NCBI RefSeq assembly: GCF_007995215.1
Contig: NZ_VCDK01000003.1
Location: forward strand, 372,001 to 436,000
DNA from: Shimia ponticola
GTDB lineage: Bacteria > Pseudomonadota > Alphaproteobacteria > Rhodobacterales > Rhodobacteraceae
DNA length: 64,000 nt
Direction: 5' to 3'
The position numbers were made by a program, and so were the translations under genes. The notes beneath the pieces were generated by a model. That model was not told the origin of the DNA. It saw only the letters and a program-made list of their open reading frames with translations, and searched no databases. Shown one piece after another: positions 8,774 through 17,469 of the stretch (within the stretch, counting starts at the first letter, position 1; each line of letters starts with the position of its first letter).

Positions 8774-10126
8774 TCAAAGCGTCCGCATGCGGGGTTCTTG
8801 GAACTTGCGGGCAGGCTCGATCATCAGGTCTGTCAAAGCCCAGACCAACGCATCGACGCGGTCAGGTGATCCCTGCCCGGCGAAACCCTGCGTCGTCATT
8901 TGGGTCATTTGATCTTCCAGCGATCCGAGTCCTCGCGCGTGATACACACGCCCTTGCTCATAAAGCGCTGCAACCGGCTCTGCTCGCGCGACCTTGCCAC
9001 GCGACGCATGGACCCCACGATAGGACACCAACGGATCAACTTGCCGCACAATGGTCTCTACCATTGCCCCACCTTGGTTGATCTCGGCAACCAGCCGATC
9101 TGCGCCGTTGGCCTCCAGCGCATCAACGGCCGCCTTAGCCCAACCAAGCGGGGTCTGGCCTATAACGGTCGCATCCTGCAACACATAGGCCTGCCACGTC
9201 GAAGGCGGCCCTTTCGTAATTGCCCCCGCAACCACAATCCCGCAGTCATCGCCATCGCTGCTCGCTGGCGGATCAACGGCCACAACAACCCTGTCCAGTT
9301 CAGGCAGGATATCGACCCCAATCGCCTCCAGCGACGCATGGCTCCACAACGCACCCTGCGTGTCCTCCAGAAGAACGCCGTCCAACTCCTGCCGTCCCAA
9401 TCGTGTCCCGGCATACCGTGCACGCACCTCTTCAAGGAACGATCCAGCCAAATTGGCCCGGTTGGCCTCGGTAGGCGCAGTCGTGACAACCGTCGTTGGC
9501 ATCCCGAGAATGCGTTTCAATGTCGGTTCATTCCTCGGCGTTGTGGTAACGACCTGCCGTGGCGAATTGCCTAGCCGAAGTGCAAATTGCAGCATGTCCC
9601 AAACATCACCCGCCTTGCGCCACTTCGCGATTTCATCCACCCACGCCGCGTCAAATTGCGGACCGCGCAGCGCCTCGGGTTCCTGTGCTGAAAACGCCCA
9701 CGCAACCGCACCGTTCGGCCAAACCAACCTGCGCCGCGTGGCCTGCCACTCCGGCCTGCGATCGGGCGGGGAACATGCCAAAATCCCGCTATCACCGAAC
9801 ACCATAACTTCGCGAACCTGATCAAAGGTCTCCCCGATCAACGCAACAGCCTTGGAGCGCCCTTTGCCGAGCGGGGTTGCGCCCTCAACCTCCGACCTTA
9901 CCCATTCGGCACCGGCGCGGGTTTTCCCCGCGCCACGCCCTCCCATGATCACCCAACTGCGCCAATCTCCATCAGGTGGCATCTGATGCTCGAAAGCCCA
10001 GAAATCCCATAGAAATGGCAGCGCACGCAGTTCGTCTTCAGTCAGACTCTCCAGAAACGTCTGTTGTGCTTCCTGCGGCTCGGAGGCGATCCAAGCGGCC
10101 CCCGATCGAACGCCGCACCGCGTCAA
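8774..10126 (-). CDS. GTA gp2 terminase large subunit
   Basis: The protein has a P-loop GGRGAGKT near the N-terminus, an acidic Walker B-like FDAAWVDEI, and a nuclease domain beginning VVVAVDPPAS. It is the packaging motor that loads fragments of host DNA into the GTA head. The start is uncertain because the frame has no good ATG: a TTG at 10126 follows AAGGAG by nine bases and is taken here, while the frame remains open to a TTG at 10186. Either choice overlaps the end of g1 in another frame by about 90-150 bases, which is unusual for this cluster. Confidence 0.9.
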   Translation of the reverse strand: MTRCGVRSGAAWIASEPQEAQQTFLESLTEDELRALPFLWDFWAFEHQMPPDGDWRSWVIMGGRGAGKTRAGAEWVRSEVEGATPLGKGRSKAVALIGETFDQVREVMVFGDSGILACSPPDRRPEWQATRRRLVWPNGAVAWAFSAQEPEALRGPQFDAAWVDEIAKWRKAGDVWDMLQFALRLGNSPRQVVTTTPRNEPTLKRILGMPTTVVTTAPTEANRANLAGSFLEEVRARYAGTRLGRQELDGVLLEDTQGALWSHASLEAIGVDILPELDRVVVAVDPPASSDGDDCGIVVAGAITKGPPSTWQAYVLQDATVIGQTPLGWAKAAVDALEANGADRLVAEINQGGAMVETIVRQVDPLVSYRGVHASRGKVARAEPVAALYEQGRVYHARGLGSLEDQMTQMTTQGFAGQGSPDRVDALVWALTDLMIEPARKFQEPRMRTL

Positions 10127-10388
10127 AGTCAATTTCTCCTTCGGCCAATCGGCCTTCTTCTGCTCTGATTTGTTGATCAAGCTCAATCTCCGCTTCTCGA
10201 AGTTGCTTGGACACCGACATCATCTCACGCTTAAGCTTTGGCAGCTGTGCAAGCTCACCAAATTCACCCGACCGCAGATCGGCCAGAACCTTTTCAACTT
10301 CTTCGATGTATCGGTTCAGCGACATGACAAGATGCGCTTGTCGCCTCAGCGCAGTTTCGCCCCGTGGGGGCGAACCCGTAACTTCCAT
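10038..10388 (-). CDS. GTA gp1 terminase small subunit
   Basis: The 116-residue helical protein has the landmarks LNRYIEEVEKVLADLRSGEFGELAQLPK and a coiled coil (LKREMMSVSKQLREAEIELDQ, here only named by position 48-70). This is the pattern of GTA ORFg1, shown in R. capsulatus to be the small terminase subunit that presents DNA to gp2. The ATG at 10388 is preferred, with GGGG and AGAGG upstream. A TTG at 10397 is also in frame. This is the first gene of the GTA structural operon. Confidence 0.82.
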   Translation of the reverse strand: MEVTGSPPRGETALRRQAHLVMSLNRYIEEVEKVLADLRSGEFGELAQLPKLKREMMSVSKQLREAEIELDQQIRAEEGRLAEGEIDFDAVRRSIGGRLDRLRAAGSTTDVSGESD

Positions 10389-10602
10389 TTGCCCCAAAGC
10401 CTCTCATGCATAACCGCACGAGCCAAAATTAGAAAAGCAGTCTACGGGTGTCCGCAAGGCCGCTCGGTCACTCTGCCTAGCAGGCATACTCTACCCTAGG
10501 GCGAGCGAAATATCAAGATTTCTCGCGAACGCAGGGCACGAAATGCGCCCGCTAAATCAGTGAAATTTTTACTTTTTCCCCACCGGGCATTCGTGCGGGG
10601 CC
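10389..10602 (-). promoter_or_regulatory. GTA operon leader with tRNA-Ser-like sequence
   Basis: This 214-base gap lies between mltG and GTA g1 and must hold the GTA promoter. On the minus strand, positions 10477 down to about 10405 resemble the 5' two thirds of a class II tRNA. There is a D-arm-like ACCGAGCGGCC, an anticodon arm TAGA-CTGCTTT-TCTA (anticodon GCU, Ser) and a variable-arm-like CGTGCGG. No T-arm GGTTCGA or CCA end follows. The outer part, 10500-10580, is AT-rich. The tRNA likeness is seen by eye; the regulatory role is inferred. Confidence 0.45.
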
Positions 10603-11757
10603 TTACTGGTTTGCCCGCTCTGCCTCGATTTGGCGCCAACGTGCGACGTTCCGATTATGCTCTTCGAGCGTCTCTGCAAACGCGTGCCCCCCGGTGCCAT
10701 CAGCCACAAAGAAGATATACGGCGTCTCATCGGGGTTCAGCGCAGCCTCAATGCTCGCCGCACCAGGATTTGCGATTGGCGTTGGCGGCAGACCATCGAT
10801 GACGTAAGTATTCCAAGGGGTTTCGCCCCGAAGCTCGGACTGACGCAAACCGCGCCCCAAAACGCCTTGCCCGCGCGTGATCCCATAGATGACCGTCGGG
10901 TCTGTCTGCAGACGCATGCCGCGGTTCAGACGGTTCACAAATACGCTTGCCACCTGCCGGCGTTCATCGGCAACGCCCGTCTCTTTTTCGATGATCGACG
11001 CCATGATCAATGCTTCGGCAGGGTTGTCGTAGGGGAGCCCATCTTCCCGCGCAGCCCAAGCATCGGCAAGTCGGGTCTCTTGTGCCGCAAGCATCCGAGC
11101 CACGATAGCGGACCGTTCCGTCCCCGGCGTCACTTCGTAGCTATCAGGTGCCAGCGAACCCTCTGGCGGAATCTCATCAACCGCGCCTTGCAGGATATCC
11201 AGTGATCGCAGCGACGTAATGATCTGCCAGGACGTCACCCCCTCGGCGACAGCCACGCGAAAGCGTGTCCCTGTCGACTCCTTCGCCGCCTCATATTCTG
11301 CAGGGGCTTCGTCCGCTGCCGGATCAAAGACGGCCTGTTCGACATACCGGCTGGTTTCCGGGTCCAGATCGCGGACCTGCACGCTCGTGCGATTGACGCC
11401 AATGCGATAAACCACCTCGGTCCCACAGGTGCTCTGGCCACCGACGGTTACGGTGGTCAGGATATCCTGCATCGTGGCACCGGGCTCGATGAGGAAACTC
11501 CCGGCTTTCAGATCGTCTGCTTGCTCGGTGTAATCCGCCGCCAACCGGAAAATCGCCTTGTTCGAGATTGCCCCTTCCGACTCTAGTTTCGACGCCACAC
11601 GCGTCATGTTCGAGCCGGGGTCCACCTTGAGGCAAATGGCACGGGACAGCGGCCCTTCGGCTTCATATTGGCCCATCCCCCACAGGATCAGACCGCCGAT
11701 CAGGAACAATCCCACGACAAAGAAAGACAAGGCATTCGAGGCGATATGGCGCCACAT
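10603..11757 (-). CDS. mltG: Endolytic murein transglycosylase MltG
   Basis: The 384-residue YceG-like protein has one N-terminal membrane helix at residues 9-29 and a large periplasmic part. The catalytic motif is ASIIEKETG with Glu257, followed by VFVNRL and TPWNTYVIDGLPPTPIANPG. The enzyme cleaves nascent glycan strands at the inner membrane and is thought to terminate them. It is the last gene after fabF on the minus strand, three bases away, which is a conserved arrangement in alphaproteobacteria. Its 5' end is therefore likely co-transcribed with the fatty-acid genes. Confidence 0.93.
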   Translation of the reverse strand: MWRHIASNALSFFVVGLFLIGGLILWGMGQYEAEGPLSRAICLKVDPGSNMTRVASKLESEGAISNKAIFRLAADYTEQADDLKAGSFLIEPGATMQDILTTVTVGGQSTCGTEVVYRIGVNRTSVQVRDLDPETSRYVEQAVFDPAADEAPAEYEAAKESTGTRFRVAVAEGVTSWQIITSLRSLDILQGAVDEIPPEGSLAPDSYEVTPGTERSAIVARMLAAQETRLADAWAAREDGLPYDNPAEALIMASIIEKETGVADERRQVASVFVNRLNRGMRLQTDPTVIYGITRGQGVLGRGLRQSELRGETPWNTYVIDGLPPTPIANPGAASIEAALNPDETPYIFFVADGTGGHAFAETLEEHNRNVARWRQIEAERANQ

Positions 11758-11760
11758 GGA

Positions 11761-13017
11761 TCAGACCTTCCCGAAGATCACGCTCGCGTTCGTGCCGCCA
11801 AAGCCGAACGAATTCGACAGGGCGTAGTTGATCTCGCGCTCGACCTTGGCGTTGGGCGCCAGGTCAATCGCCGTTTCAACGGCAGGAGTGTCCAGATTGA
11901 TCGTCGGCGGGGCAACCTGATCACGAATGGCCAGGATGCTGAAAATCGCTTCAATCGCGCCCGCTGCACCCAGCAAATGGCCCGTCATCGACTTGGTCGA
12001 CGACATGGTGACCGTTCCAGCCGCGTCACCCATCATGCGCTCAACAGCACCCAGTTCGATGACGTCCGCCATCGTCGACGTGCCATGTGCATTGATGTAA
12101 TCTAGCTGTCCGGCTTCGATGCCCGCACGCTTCAACGCAGCGCGCATAGACCGCTCTGCGCCATCGCCGTCCTCTGACGGGGCCGTGATATGATAGGCGT
12201 CCCCTGACAGACCATAGCCAAGAACCTCGGCATAGATCGTCGCGCCGCGCGCTTTTGCGTGTTCGTATTCTTCAAGCACGACAGCCCCAGCGCCTTCGCC
12301 CATGACAAACCCGTCACGATCTTCATCGTATGGCCGGCTTGCCTTTGTTGGGTCTTCGGCACGTTTTGTCGACAGCGCCTTACAGGCGTTGAAACCCGCA
12401 ATCCCAATTTCAGAAATTGGGTTCTCACCACCACCCGCGATCATCACATCGGCATCATCCAGCGCAATCAAACGCGCCGCATCGCCAATGGCGTGCGCCC
12501 CTGTAGAACAGGCTGTGACGACCGAGTGGTTCGGCCCCTTAAATCCGTAGCGAATGCTGACCTGCCCAGCCAAAAGGTTCACCAGCGCGCCGGGAATAAA
12601 GAAGGGCGACACGCGCCGTGGCCCGCGCTCATGCAACAGAACCGAGGTCTCCGCGATTGATGTCAAACCACCAATGCCCGACCCCATCAGAACGCCGGTA
12701 CGCTCCAGCGCGTCATCGTCTTCCGGCGTCCATCCCGCATCTTTCACGGCTTGCTGAGCCGCTGCCATGCCATACAGGATAAAGTCGTCGACTTTCCGGC
12801 GATCCTTTGGGTCCATGTATGTGTCAGGATTGAATGTGCCATCGCTGCCATCGCCAAACGGCACTTCACAGGCATAGGTCGTCGTCACGCGGCTTGTATC
12901 AAAACGGGTGATCGGACCTGCGCCGGACACGCCATCCAGAATGCGCGACCACGTCTCTTCGACCCCATCGGCCAAAGGCGTGACCATTCCCAACCCCGTC
13001 ACGACAACTCGACGCAT
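11761..13017 (-). CDS. fabF: 3-oxoacyl-[ACP] synthase II (FabF)
   Basis: The 418-residue thiolase-fold condensing enzyme has the full triad: Cys170 in VVTACSTGAH, His311 in INAHGTSTM and His347 in SMTGHLLGAAGA. It elongates acyl-ACP with malonyl-ACP in the cytoplasm. The length is normal for FabF. It lies 165 bases downstream of acpP, behind a likely terminator, so it may be transcribed both by read-through and from a local promoter, and it runs directly into mltG. Confidence 0.95.
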   Translation of the reverse strand: MRRVVVTGLGMVTPLADGVEETWSRILDGVSGAGPITRFDTSRVTTTYACEVPFGDGSDGTFNPDTYMDPKDRRKVDDFILYGMAAAQQAVKDAGWTPEDDDALERTGVLMGSGIGGLTSIAETSVLLHERGPRRVSPFFIPGALVNLLAGQVSIRYGFKGPNHSVVTACSTGAHAIGDAARLIALDDADVMIAGGGENPISEIGIAGFNACKALSTKRAEDPTKASRPYDEDRDGFVMGEGAGAVVLEEYEHAKARGATIYAEVLGYGLSGDAYHITAPSEDGDGAERSMRAALKRAGIEAGQLDYINAHGTSTMADVIELGAVERMMGDAAGTVTMSSTKSMTGHLLGAAGAIEAIFSILAIRDQVAPPTINLDTPAVETAIDLAPNAKVEREINYALSNSFGFGGTNASVIFGKV

Positions 13018-13130
13018 GACAGCCTCCGTTCTTTGTGCTTTGCGCGATATAGGACCGCAGGGAACCTACCTGCAAGTCAAAGCGGCGCAATCGTCCAAGG
13101 CGCGCGGAAAATCAGCGCTGCACCGCCAAA

Positions 13131-13162
13131 AGCAAAACGGCGCCCGTTTGGACGCCGCCTCG
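13131..13162 (-). terminator. Probable terminator or attenuator after acpP
   Basis: On the minus strand a stem GGCGTCC / GGGCGCC with an AAAC loop is followed by GTTTTGCTTTT. It lies about 20 bases beyond the acpP stop and before fabF. Such a site would let acpP be made in excess over fabF, as needed for acyl carrier protein. Confidence 0.65.
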
Positions 13163-13182
13163 CTAGAACACTCAACCGATGC

Positions 13183-13422
13183 TTACGATTCAGTCGCTTC
13201 GGTGATGAATTTTGTGGCGTCCTGGAACGTCTGGATTGTTTCAGCCGCGTCGTCAGGGATCTCGATGCCGAACTCTTCTTCGAACGCCATCACCAGCTCA
13301 ACGGTGTCGAGGCTGTCTGCGCCCAGATCGTCGATGAAGGAAGCGGCATCAACAACCTTGCTCTCTTCAACGCCCAGGTGCTCAACAACAATCTTTTTAA
13401 CGCGGTCTGCGATGTCGCTCAT
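13183..13422 (-). CDS. acpP: Acyl carrier protein
   Basis: The 79-residue acidic protein has the phosphopantetheine site in [12 protein letters not shown] (Ser37). It starts [17 protein letters not shown] and has the usual four-helix ACP length. The ATG at 13422 has GAGGA seven bases upstream. The open frame continues 13 codons further upstream, but without family resemblance. It carries acyl chains for fatty acid synthesis. The neighbours fabG and fabD upstream and fabF downstream form the standard cluster. Confidence 0.96.
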   Translation of the reverse strand: MSDIADRVKKIVVEHLGVEESKVVDAASFIDDLGADSLDTVELVMAFEEEFGIEIPDDAAETIQTFQDATKFITEATES

Positions 13423-13676
13423 GATTACGTCCTCATCGTTCGTGGCCCAAAGGCCTGTCATTCTCTTGTCATGCTGACAAGACAGTCAGCAGCCAGTTGC
13501 TCCATAGCCTGTGCGAGCGGGCCAAGCATCGGAATCTGCGCCGCCTATAACACAGCAATCCCCAGTGGCAAATCCTTTGTCACCGGTTGCTGGTCTAATC
13601 GGCGCCCGCTGAAAATCGGTGTGTTTCCACCCAGTTTCAATCCATCAGAGGGCGGGAATACCACACCTTGCAATGC
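13423..13676 (-). promoter_or_regulatory. Intergenic region upstream of acpP
   Basis: This 254-base gap lies between fabG and acpP. It holds no convincing gene. Its size and position suggest a separate acpP promoter. I see no clear terminator for fabG and no recognised operator. Confidence 0.4.
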
Positions 13677-14414
13677 TTAAATCATCGCCATGCCGCCATT
13701 CACATGCAGCGTTGTCCCAGTGACATATCCCGCCTCTGCGCTTGCCAGATAGACAACAGCAGCCGCGATCTCTTCTGGATCACCCATGCGTCCTGACGGC
13801 ACCTGTTTCAGAATTGCGTCTTTCTGATCATCGTTCAGTTTGTCGGTCATCGCCGTGGTGATAAAGCCCGGCGCGACGCAGTTTACCGTCACACCCCGAC
13901 TGGCGACTTCATAGGCCAACGACTTCGACATGCCGACCATACCGGCTTTGGAGGCCGCATAGTTGCCCTGCCCCGGATTACCCGTCGCACCGACAACCGA
14001 ACTGATGTTGATGATCCGGCCCCAACGAGACTTCATCATCCCGCGCAACACGCCTTTGCACAGCCGCATGGTCGAGGTCAGGTTGATATCAATAACGCTC
14101 TGCCATTCGTCATCCGACATCCGCATGAACAAGTTGTCGCGTGTCACACCCGCATTGTTCACGAGGATGTCCAACGCGCCCATCGCCTCGATGGCCTGTT
14201 TAGGAAGCGCCGTGACGGCTTCTGCATCGCTCAGATTACAGGGCAGCACATGCGCGCGTTCGCCCAACTCAGCGGCCAAAGCCTCAAGCGGTTCGACCCG
14301 CGTCCCCGACAATCCCACGGTTGCGCCAGCAGCGTGCAATTGCTTTGCAATCGCGCCGCCGATACCGCCAGAGGCACCCGTCACAAGCGCGCATTTACCC
14401 GTCAAATCAAACAT
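13677..14414 (-). CDS. fabG: 3-oxoacyl-[ACP] reductase (FabG)
   Basis: The 245-residue short-chain dehydrogenase has the NADPH motif TGASGGIGG, NNAG at about residue 86, the catalytic Ser138/139, and Tyr152-x3-Lys156 in YAASKAG. It reduces 3-oxoacyl-ACP in the fatty acid elongation cycle. The start MFDLTGKCALVTG at 14414 has AAGGAG upstream. A GTG five codons earlier overlaps that site and is rejected. It lies just after fabD. Confidence 0.95.
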   Translation of the reverse strand: MFDLTGKCALVTGASGGIGGAIAKQLHAAGATVGLSGTRVEPLEALAAELGERAHVLPCNLSDAEAVTALPKQAIEAMGALDILVNNAGVTRDNLFMRMSDDEWQSVIDINLTSTMRLCKGVLRGMMKSRWGRIINISSVVGATGNPGQGNYAASKAGMVGMSKSLAYEVASRGVTVNCVAPGFITTAMTDKLNDDQKDAILKQVPSGRMGDPEEIAAAVVYLASAEAGYVTGTTLHVNGGMAMI

Positions 14415-14425
14415 GTCTTTCTCCT

Positions 14426-15352
14426 TCACGCGTTCAGGGCAGCGATATTCTCAGGTGTGCCGATTGCCGCACAGCTGATTGAACGCTCAATGCGCCGGAT
14501 CATTCCAGACAAAGCTTTGCCTGCACCCACTTCCCAGATTTCATTCACACCTTGGCTGTGCATCCACGCCACGCTTTCACGCCAGCGGACAGACCCGGTG
14601 ATCTGCTGCACCAACAAATCGCGGATGTCGTCCGGCGCGCTCACACCTTCTGCGCGCACATTCGACACCACCGGCACGACCGGGGCTGAAATCTGTACAT
14701 CTGCCAAGGCTTCTTTCATGCGCTCTGCCGCAGGGGCCATCAGGCTGCAATGGAATGGAGCGCTGACTGGCAACAATACGGCACGCTTGGCCCCCTTCTC
14801 CTTGGCAAGCTCTACCGCGCGTTCTACGGCGGCCTTGTGACCCGACACGACAACCTGTCCGGGGTCATTGTCGTTGGCCGCCTCGCAAACCTCATCGCCT
14901 GCGGCCTCTGCCGCAACAGCGGTCACCGTCTCGTAATCCAACCCAAGCAATGCGGCCATGGCCCCCACACCGACAGGCACCGCATCTTGCATCGCCTGAC
15001 CGCGCACCCGCAAAAGCCGTGCGGTATCCGCCACGGTCAACGCGCCCGCTGCGGCAAGCGCGGAGTATTCACCAAGCGAATGACCGGCCACAAAAGCAGA
15101 CTGATCAACGCTAAACCCTTCCGCTTCGAGGGCACGCACCGTGGCAAGGGAGGTTGCCATCAAAGCCGGTTGCGCATTCGCAGTCAGCGTCAGAGTGTCC
15201 TGATCACCTTCCCAGATGAGCGCGCTCAGCTTTTCTCCCAGCGCGTCGTCAACCTCGTCAAAGACTGCTTTTGCCGCAGGATAGGCATCCGCCAGATCCT
15301 TGCCCATGCCAATCGCCTGAGCACCCTGCCCCGGAAACACCATTGCGCGCAT
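14426..15352 (-). CDS. fabD: Malonyl-CoA:ACP transacylase (FabD)
   Basis: The 308-residue acyltransferase has the entry motif FPGQGAQ, the nucleophile Ser92 in GHSLGEYSALA and His201 in SAPFHCSLM. It loads malonyl groups onto ACP and is the first gene of the minus-strand fab cluster. Upstream, a 172-base divergent region separates it from the b561-YceI fusion gene. Length and motifs are typical. Confidence 0.95.
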   Translation of the reverse strand: MRAMVFPGQGAQAIGMGKDLADAYPAAKAVFDEVDDALGEKLSALIWEGDQDTLTLTANAQPALMATSLATVRALEAEGFSVDQSAFVAGHSLGEYSALAAAGALTVADTARLLRVRGQAMQDAVPVGVGAMAALLGLDYETVTAVAAEAAGDEVCEAANDNDPGQVVVSGHKAAVERAVELAKEKGAKRAVLLPVSAPFHCSLMAPAAERMKEALADVQISAPVVPVVSNVRAEGVSAPDDIRDLLVQQITGSVRWRESVAWMHSQGVNEIWEVGAGKALSGMIRRIERSISCAAIGTPENIAALNA

Positions 15353-15524
15353 ATTGCCCTCGTCCCTTGTTGTCTGATCCGATTAGCGGCTTGCCTGCTC
15401 TATGAAAAGGGCCGCTACGGCAACCGCGCGCATATTCACCATCTTTGTGCGTAGGGGGCGGTGATGAATTGAACCGCAATGCACTAGGTTACGACTCAGG
15501 CAAGATTGCATCGAAGGACACCAC

Positions 15525-16712
15525 ATGGCCCTGACCAACAGCTCTGACCGCTATGGCGGCGTCACAAAGACCTTTCACTGGCTTACCGCCCTTTTGATTT
15601 TTACCGTTATTCCGCTTGGCGTGATCGCGCACAATCTGCCCTACGACACCGCAGAGCAACTGGCCCGCAAGGCGTGGCTGTTTTCCATGCATAAAACCGT
15701 CGGCGTGACGATCTTCTTCGTTGCCATCGCCCGCATCCTCTGGGCTGTTTCTCAACCAAAGCCGGATCCCGTCGCGGCCCAGCCTGCTCCCTTGGAGTTT
15801 TTGGCAAGCCTCGCGCATTGGACGCTCTATGCGTCGCTCATTCTTGTGCCGCTGACGGGTTGGATTCACCATGCGGCCACCACCGGCTTTGCGCCGATCT
15901 GGTGGCCATTTGGCCAGAATTTGCCGTTTGTACCCAAGGACAACATCGTCGCCGAACGCTTTGCAACACTGCATATGTTCTTTGAACGTGTTCTGGTGGC
16001 ATCGCTCCTGCTTCACATCGCCGGCGCGCTCAAACACCATGTCATAGACAAGGACGCCACTTTGCGGCGGATGTGGTTCGGAAATACCGCGGCGGCTGGC
16101 GCAACCGGCCACGGCAACGCCGTTCTGCCACCACTTGCGGCCTTGATCATATTCGCCGCCGTCGGCACCGCCGCAGCCCTCCAACCTGTCGAAGACGGAC
16201 CCGCCGTGCCTAGCTTGCAAGCAGTCGTAAGTGATTGGCAGGTGCAAGACGGCGACATCACCATCACGATCACTCAATTCGGGGCCGAAGTCGGAGGCAA
16301 CTTCTCTGACTGGACCTCTGCGATTGAGTTTGATCCTGACGCGCCCGGACCGGTGAAGGGCAACGTGACGACCACGATCAACATTGCGTCCCTCACGCTT
16401 GGATCAGTCACCGATCAGGCGCTCGGCCCTGACTATTTCGCGGCTTCAGAATTCCCCACAGCAACCTTTACCGGTGATCTTGTGGAAACCGACGGAACCT
16501 ATGAAGCGCAAGGCACCCTGCAAATTCGCGACGTGACCGAGCCACTGACCTTTCCGTTCGACCTTGTCATCGAGGATGACACCGCCACCGTCGACGCGGC
16601 ACTCTCGCTCAACCGTCTCGATTTCGACATCGGGCAAAACATGAATGACGAAAGCTCGCTGGCGTTTGGTGTCGATATCAACATCACGTTGACGGCGACA
16701 CGCGCCGATTGA
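15525..16712 (+). CDS. Cytochrome b561 - YceI domain fusion protein
   Basis: The 395-residue protein joins two domains. Residues about 10-185 are a cytochrome b561 of four membrane helices with haem-ligand candidates in FHWL, SMHKTVG, HWTLYA and LLHIAGALKHH. After a linker and a further hydrophobic segment (about 200-220), residues about 230-395 are a YceI lipocalin-like domain, ending SLAFGVDINITLTATRAD. The YceI part should be periplasmic and could bind a polyisoprenoid or quinone next to the haem. The partner YceI gene lies convergently downstream. The fusion is seen; electron transfer to a bound quinone is inference. Confidence 0.87.
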   Translation: MALTNSSDRYGGVTKTFHWLTALLIFTVIPLGVIAHNLPYDTAEQLARKAWLFSMHKTVGVTIFFVAIARILWAVSQPKPDPVAAQPAPLEFLASLAHWTLYASLILVPLTGWIHHAATTGFAPIWWPFGQNLPFVPKDNIVAERFATLHMFFERVLVASLLLHIAGALKHHVIDKDATLRRMWFGNTAAAGATGHGNAVLPPLAALIIFAAVGTAAALQPVEDGPAVPSLQAVVSDWQVQDGDITITITQFGAEVGGNFSDWTSAIEFDPDAPGPVKGNVTTTINIASLTLGSVTDQALGPDYFAASEFPTATFTGDLVETDGTYEAQGTLQIRDVTEPLTFPFDLVIEDDTATVDAALSLNRLDFDIGQNMNDESSLAFGVDINITLTATRAD

Positions 16713-16734
16713 TCTGAACGCACAAAATCCAACG

Positions 16735-16767
16735 AAAAAAGGGCCGCAAATTGCGGCCCTTTTCTTT
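16735..16767. terminator. Bidirectional terminator
   Basis: A strong hairpin with arms AAAGGGCCGCAA and TTGCGGCCCTTT is flanked by A-runs on the left and T-runs on the right. It lies between the convergent b561-YceI and YceI genes and can serve both. Confidence 0.85.
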
Positions 16768-16783
16768 TGGGTGTGGCGGTAGC

Positions 16784-17356
16784 TTAGCCAGCCTTCTGCG
16801 CTTCGATCGAGATCATCACATTGACCTCATCTGAAACCGGGCCAGCGAACATGCCGACGCCAAAATCCGTGCGCTTCAATGTCGTTGTCGCGTCAAACCC
16901 TGCCCATTCGGTCTGGTTCAACGGATTTGGACCAGCCTTGTTCAACTTCGCGTCCAGAACCACCTCTTTGGTGATCCCGTTCAGCGTCAGATCGCCCGTG
17001 ATCATCGCCGTGTCTTCGCCCGTGACTTCGATCGAGGTAGACGAGAATGTCACCAGTTCTTCGTCATTGGCATCAAAGAAATCCCCTGACATAAAATGCG
17101 CGTCGCGCTGCTCCCAACCGGTGAACATGGACGTCACAGGCATCGACACGTTCACACTGCTGTTGGCAGGGTCTTCCTGGTCAAACATGATCTCGCCTTC
17201 AAAGCCTGAGAACATGCCAAAGGTCGTCGAAAACCCGAGGTGGTCATAGTTGAAGACGATCTGGCTATGGCTTGAATCAAGCATGTATTTTTCAGGTGCA
17301 GCAACTGCACCGGTGGCCAGCGTTGCAATGGCGGCGGCAAGGGCGAGGTTTTTCAT
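16784..17356 (-). CDS. Periplasmic YceI family protein
   Basis: The 190-residue protein has a signal peptide (residues 1-19, cleavage after AVA) and a full YceI domain beginning YMLDSSHSQIVFNYDHLGFS and including TLKRTDFGVGMFAGPVSDEV (positions about 155-175). YceI proteins are extended lipocalin-like folds that bind isoprenoids. The gene converges with the b561-YceI fusion, and the two YceI domains probably act in the same process. The start MKNLALAAA follows GGAGGA closely. Confidence 0.9.
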   Translation of the reverse strand: MKNLALAAAIATLATGAVAAPEKYMLDSSHSQIVFNYDHLGFSTTFGMFSGFEGEIMFDQEDPANSSVNVSMPVTSMFTGWEQRDAHFMSGDFFDANDEELVTFSSTSIEVTGEDTAMITGDLTLNGITKEVVLDAKLNKAGPNPLNQTEWAGFDATTTLKRTDFGVGMFAGPVSDEVNVMISIEAQKAG

Positions 17357-17469
17357 GGAGGATATCCTTTGTTCCGAAAGATACCCTGGAGTATGGGGCG
17401 GCTCTTGCTCAGTGCAATTGACGAGCGGTCAACATTTCGCGTGCGCAAGCGCACCAAAGGAAATTGAAC

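Noticed and set aside
10405-10477. A functional tRNA-Ser gene in the GTA leader
   Set aside because: D-arm- and anticodon-arm-like parts are present, but the T-arm, acceptor 3' strand and CCA are missing, so it cannot be a working tRNA. It is kept only as a finding.
10560-10602. Terminator after mltG
   Set aside because: A weak CCCC(G)CAC/GTGGGG stem is followed by A-runs and not T-runs on the transcribed strand.
12751-13680. Open frame of 309 codons on the plus strand
   Set aside because: It crosses the end of fabF, the acpP gene and the intergenic region antisense, with no family resemblance.
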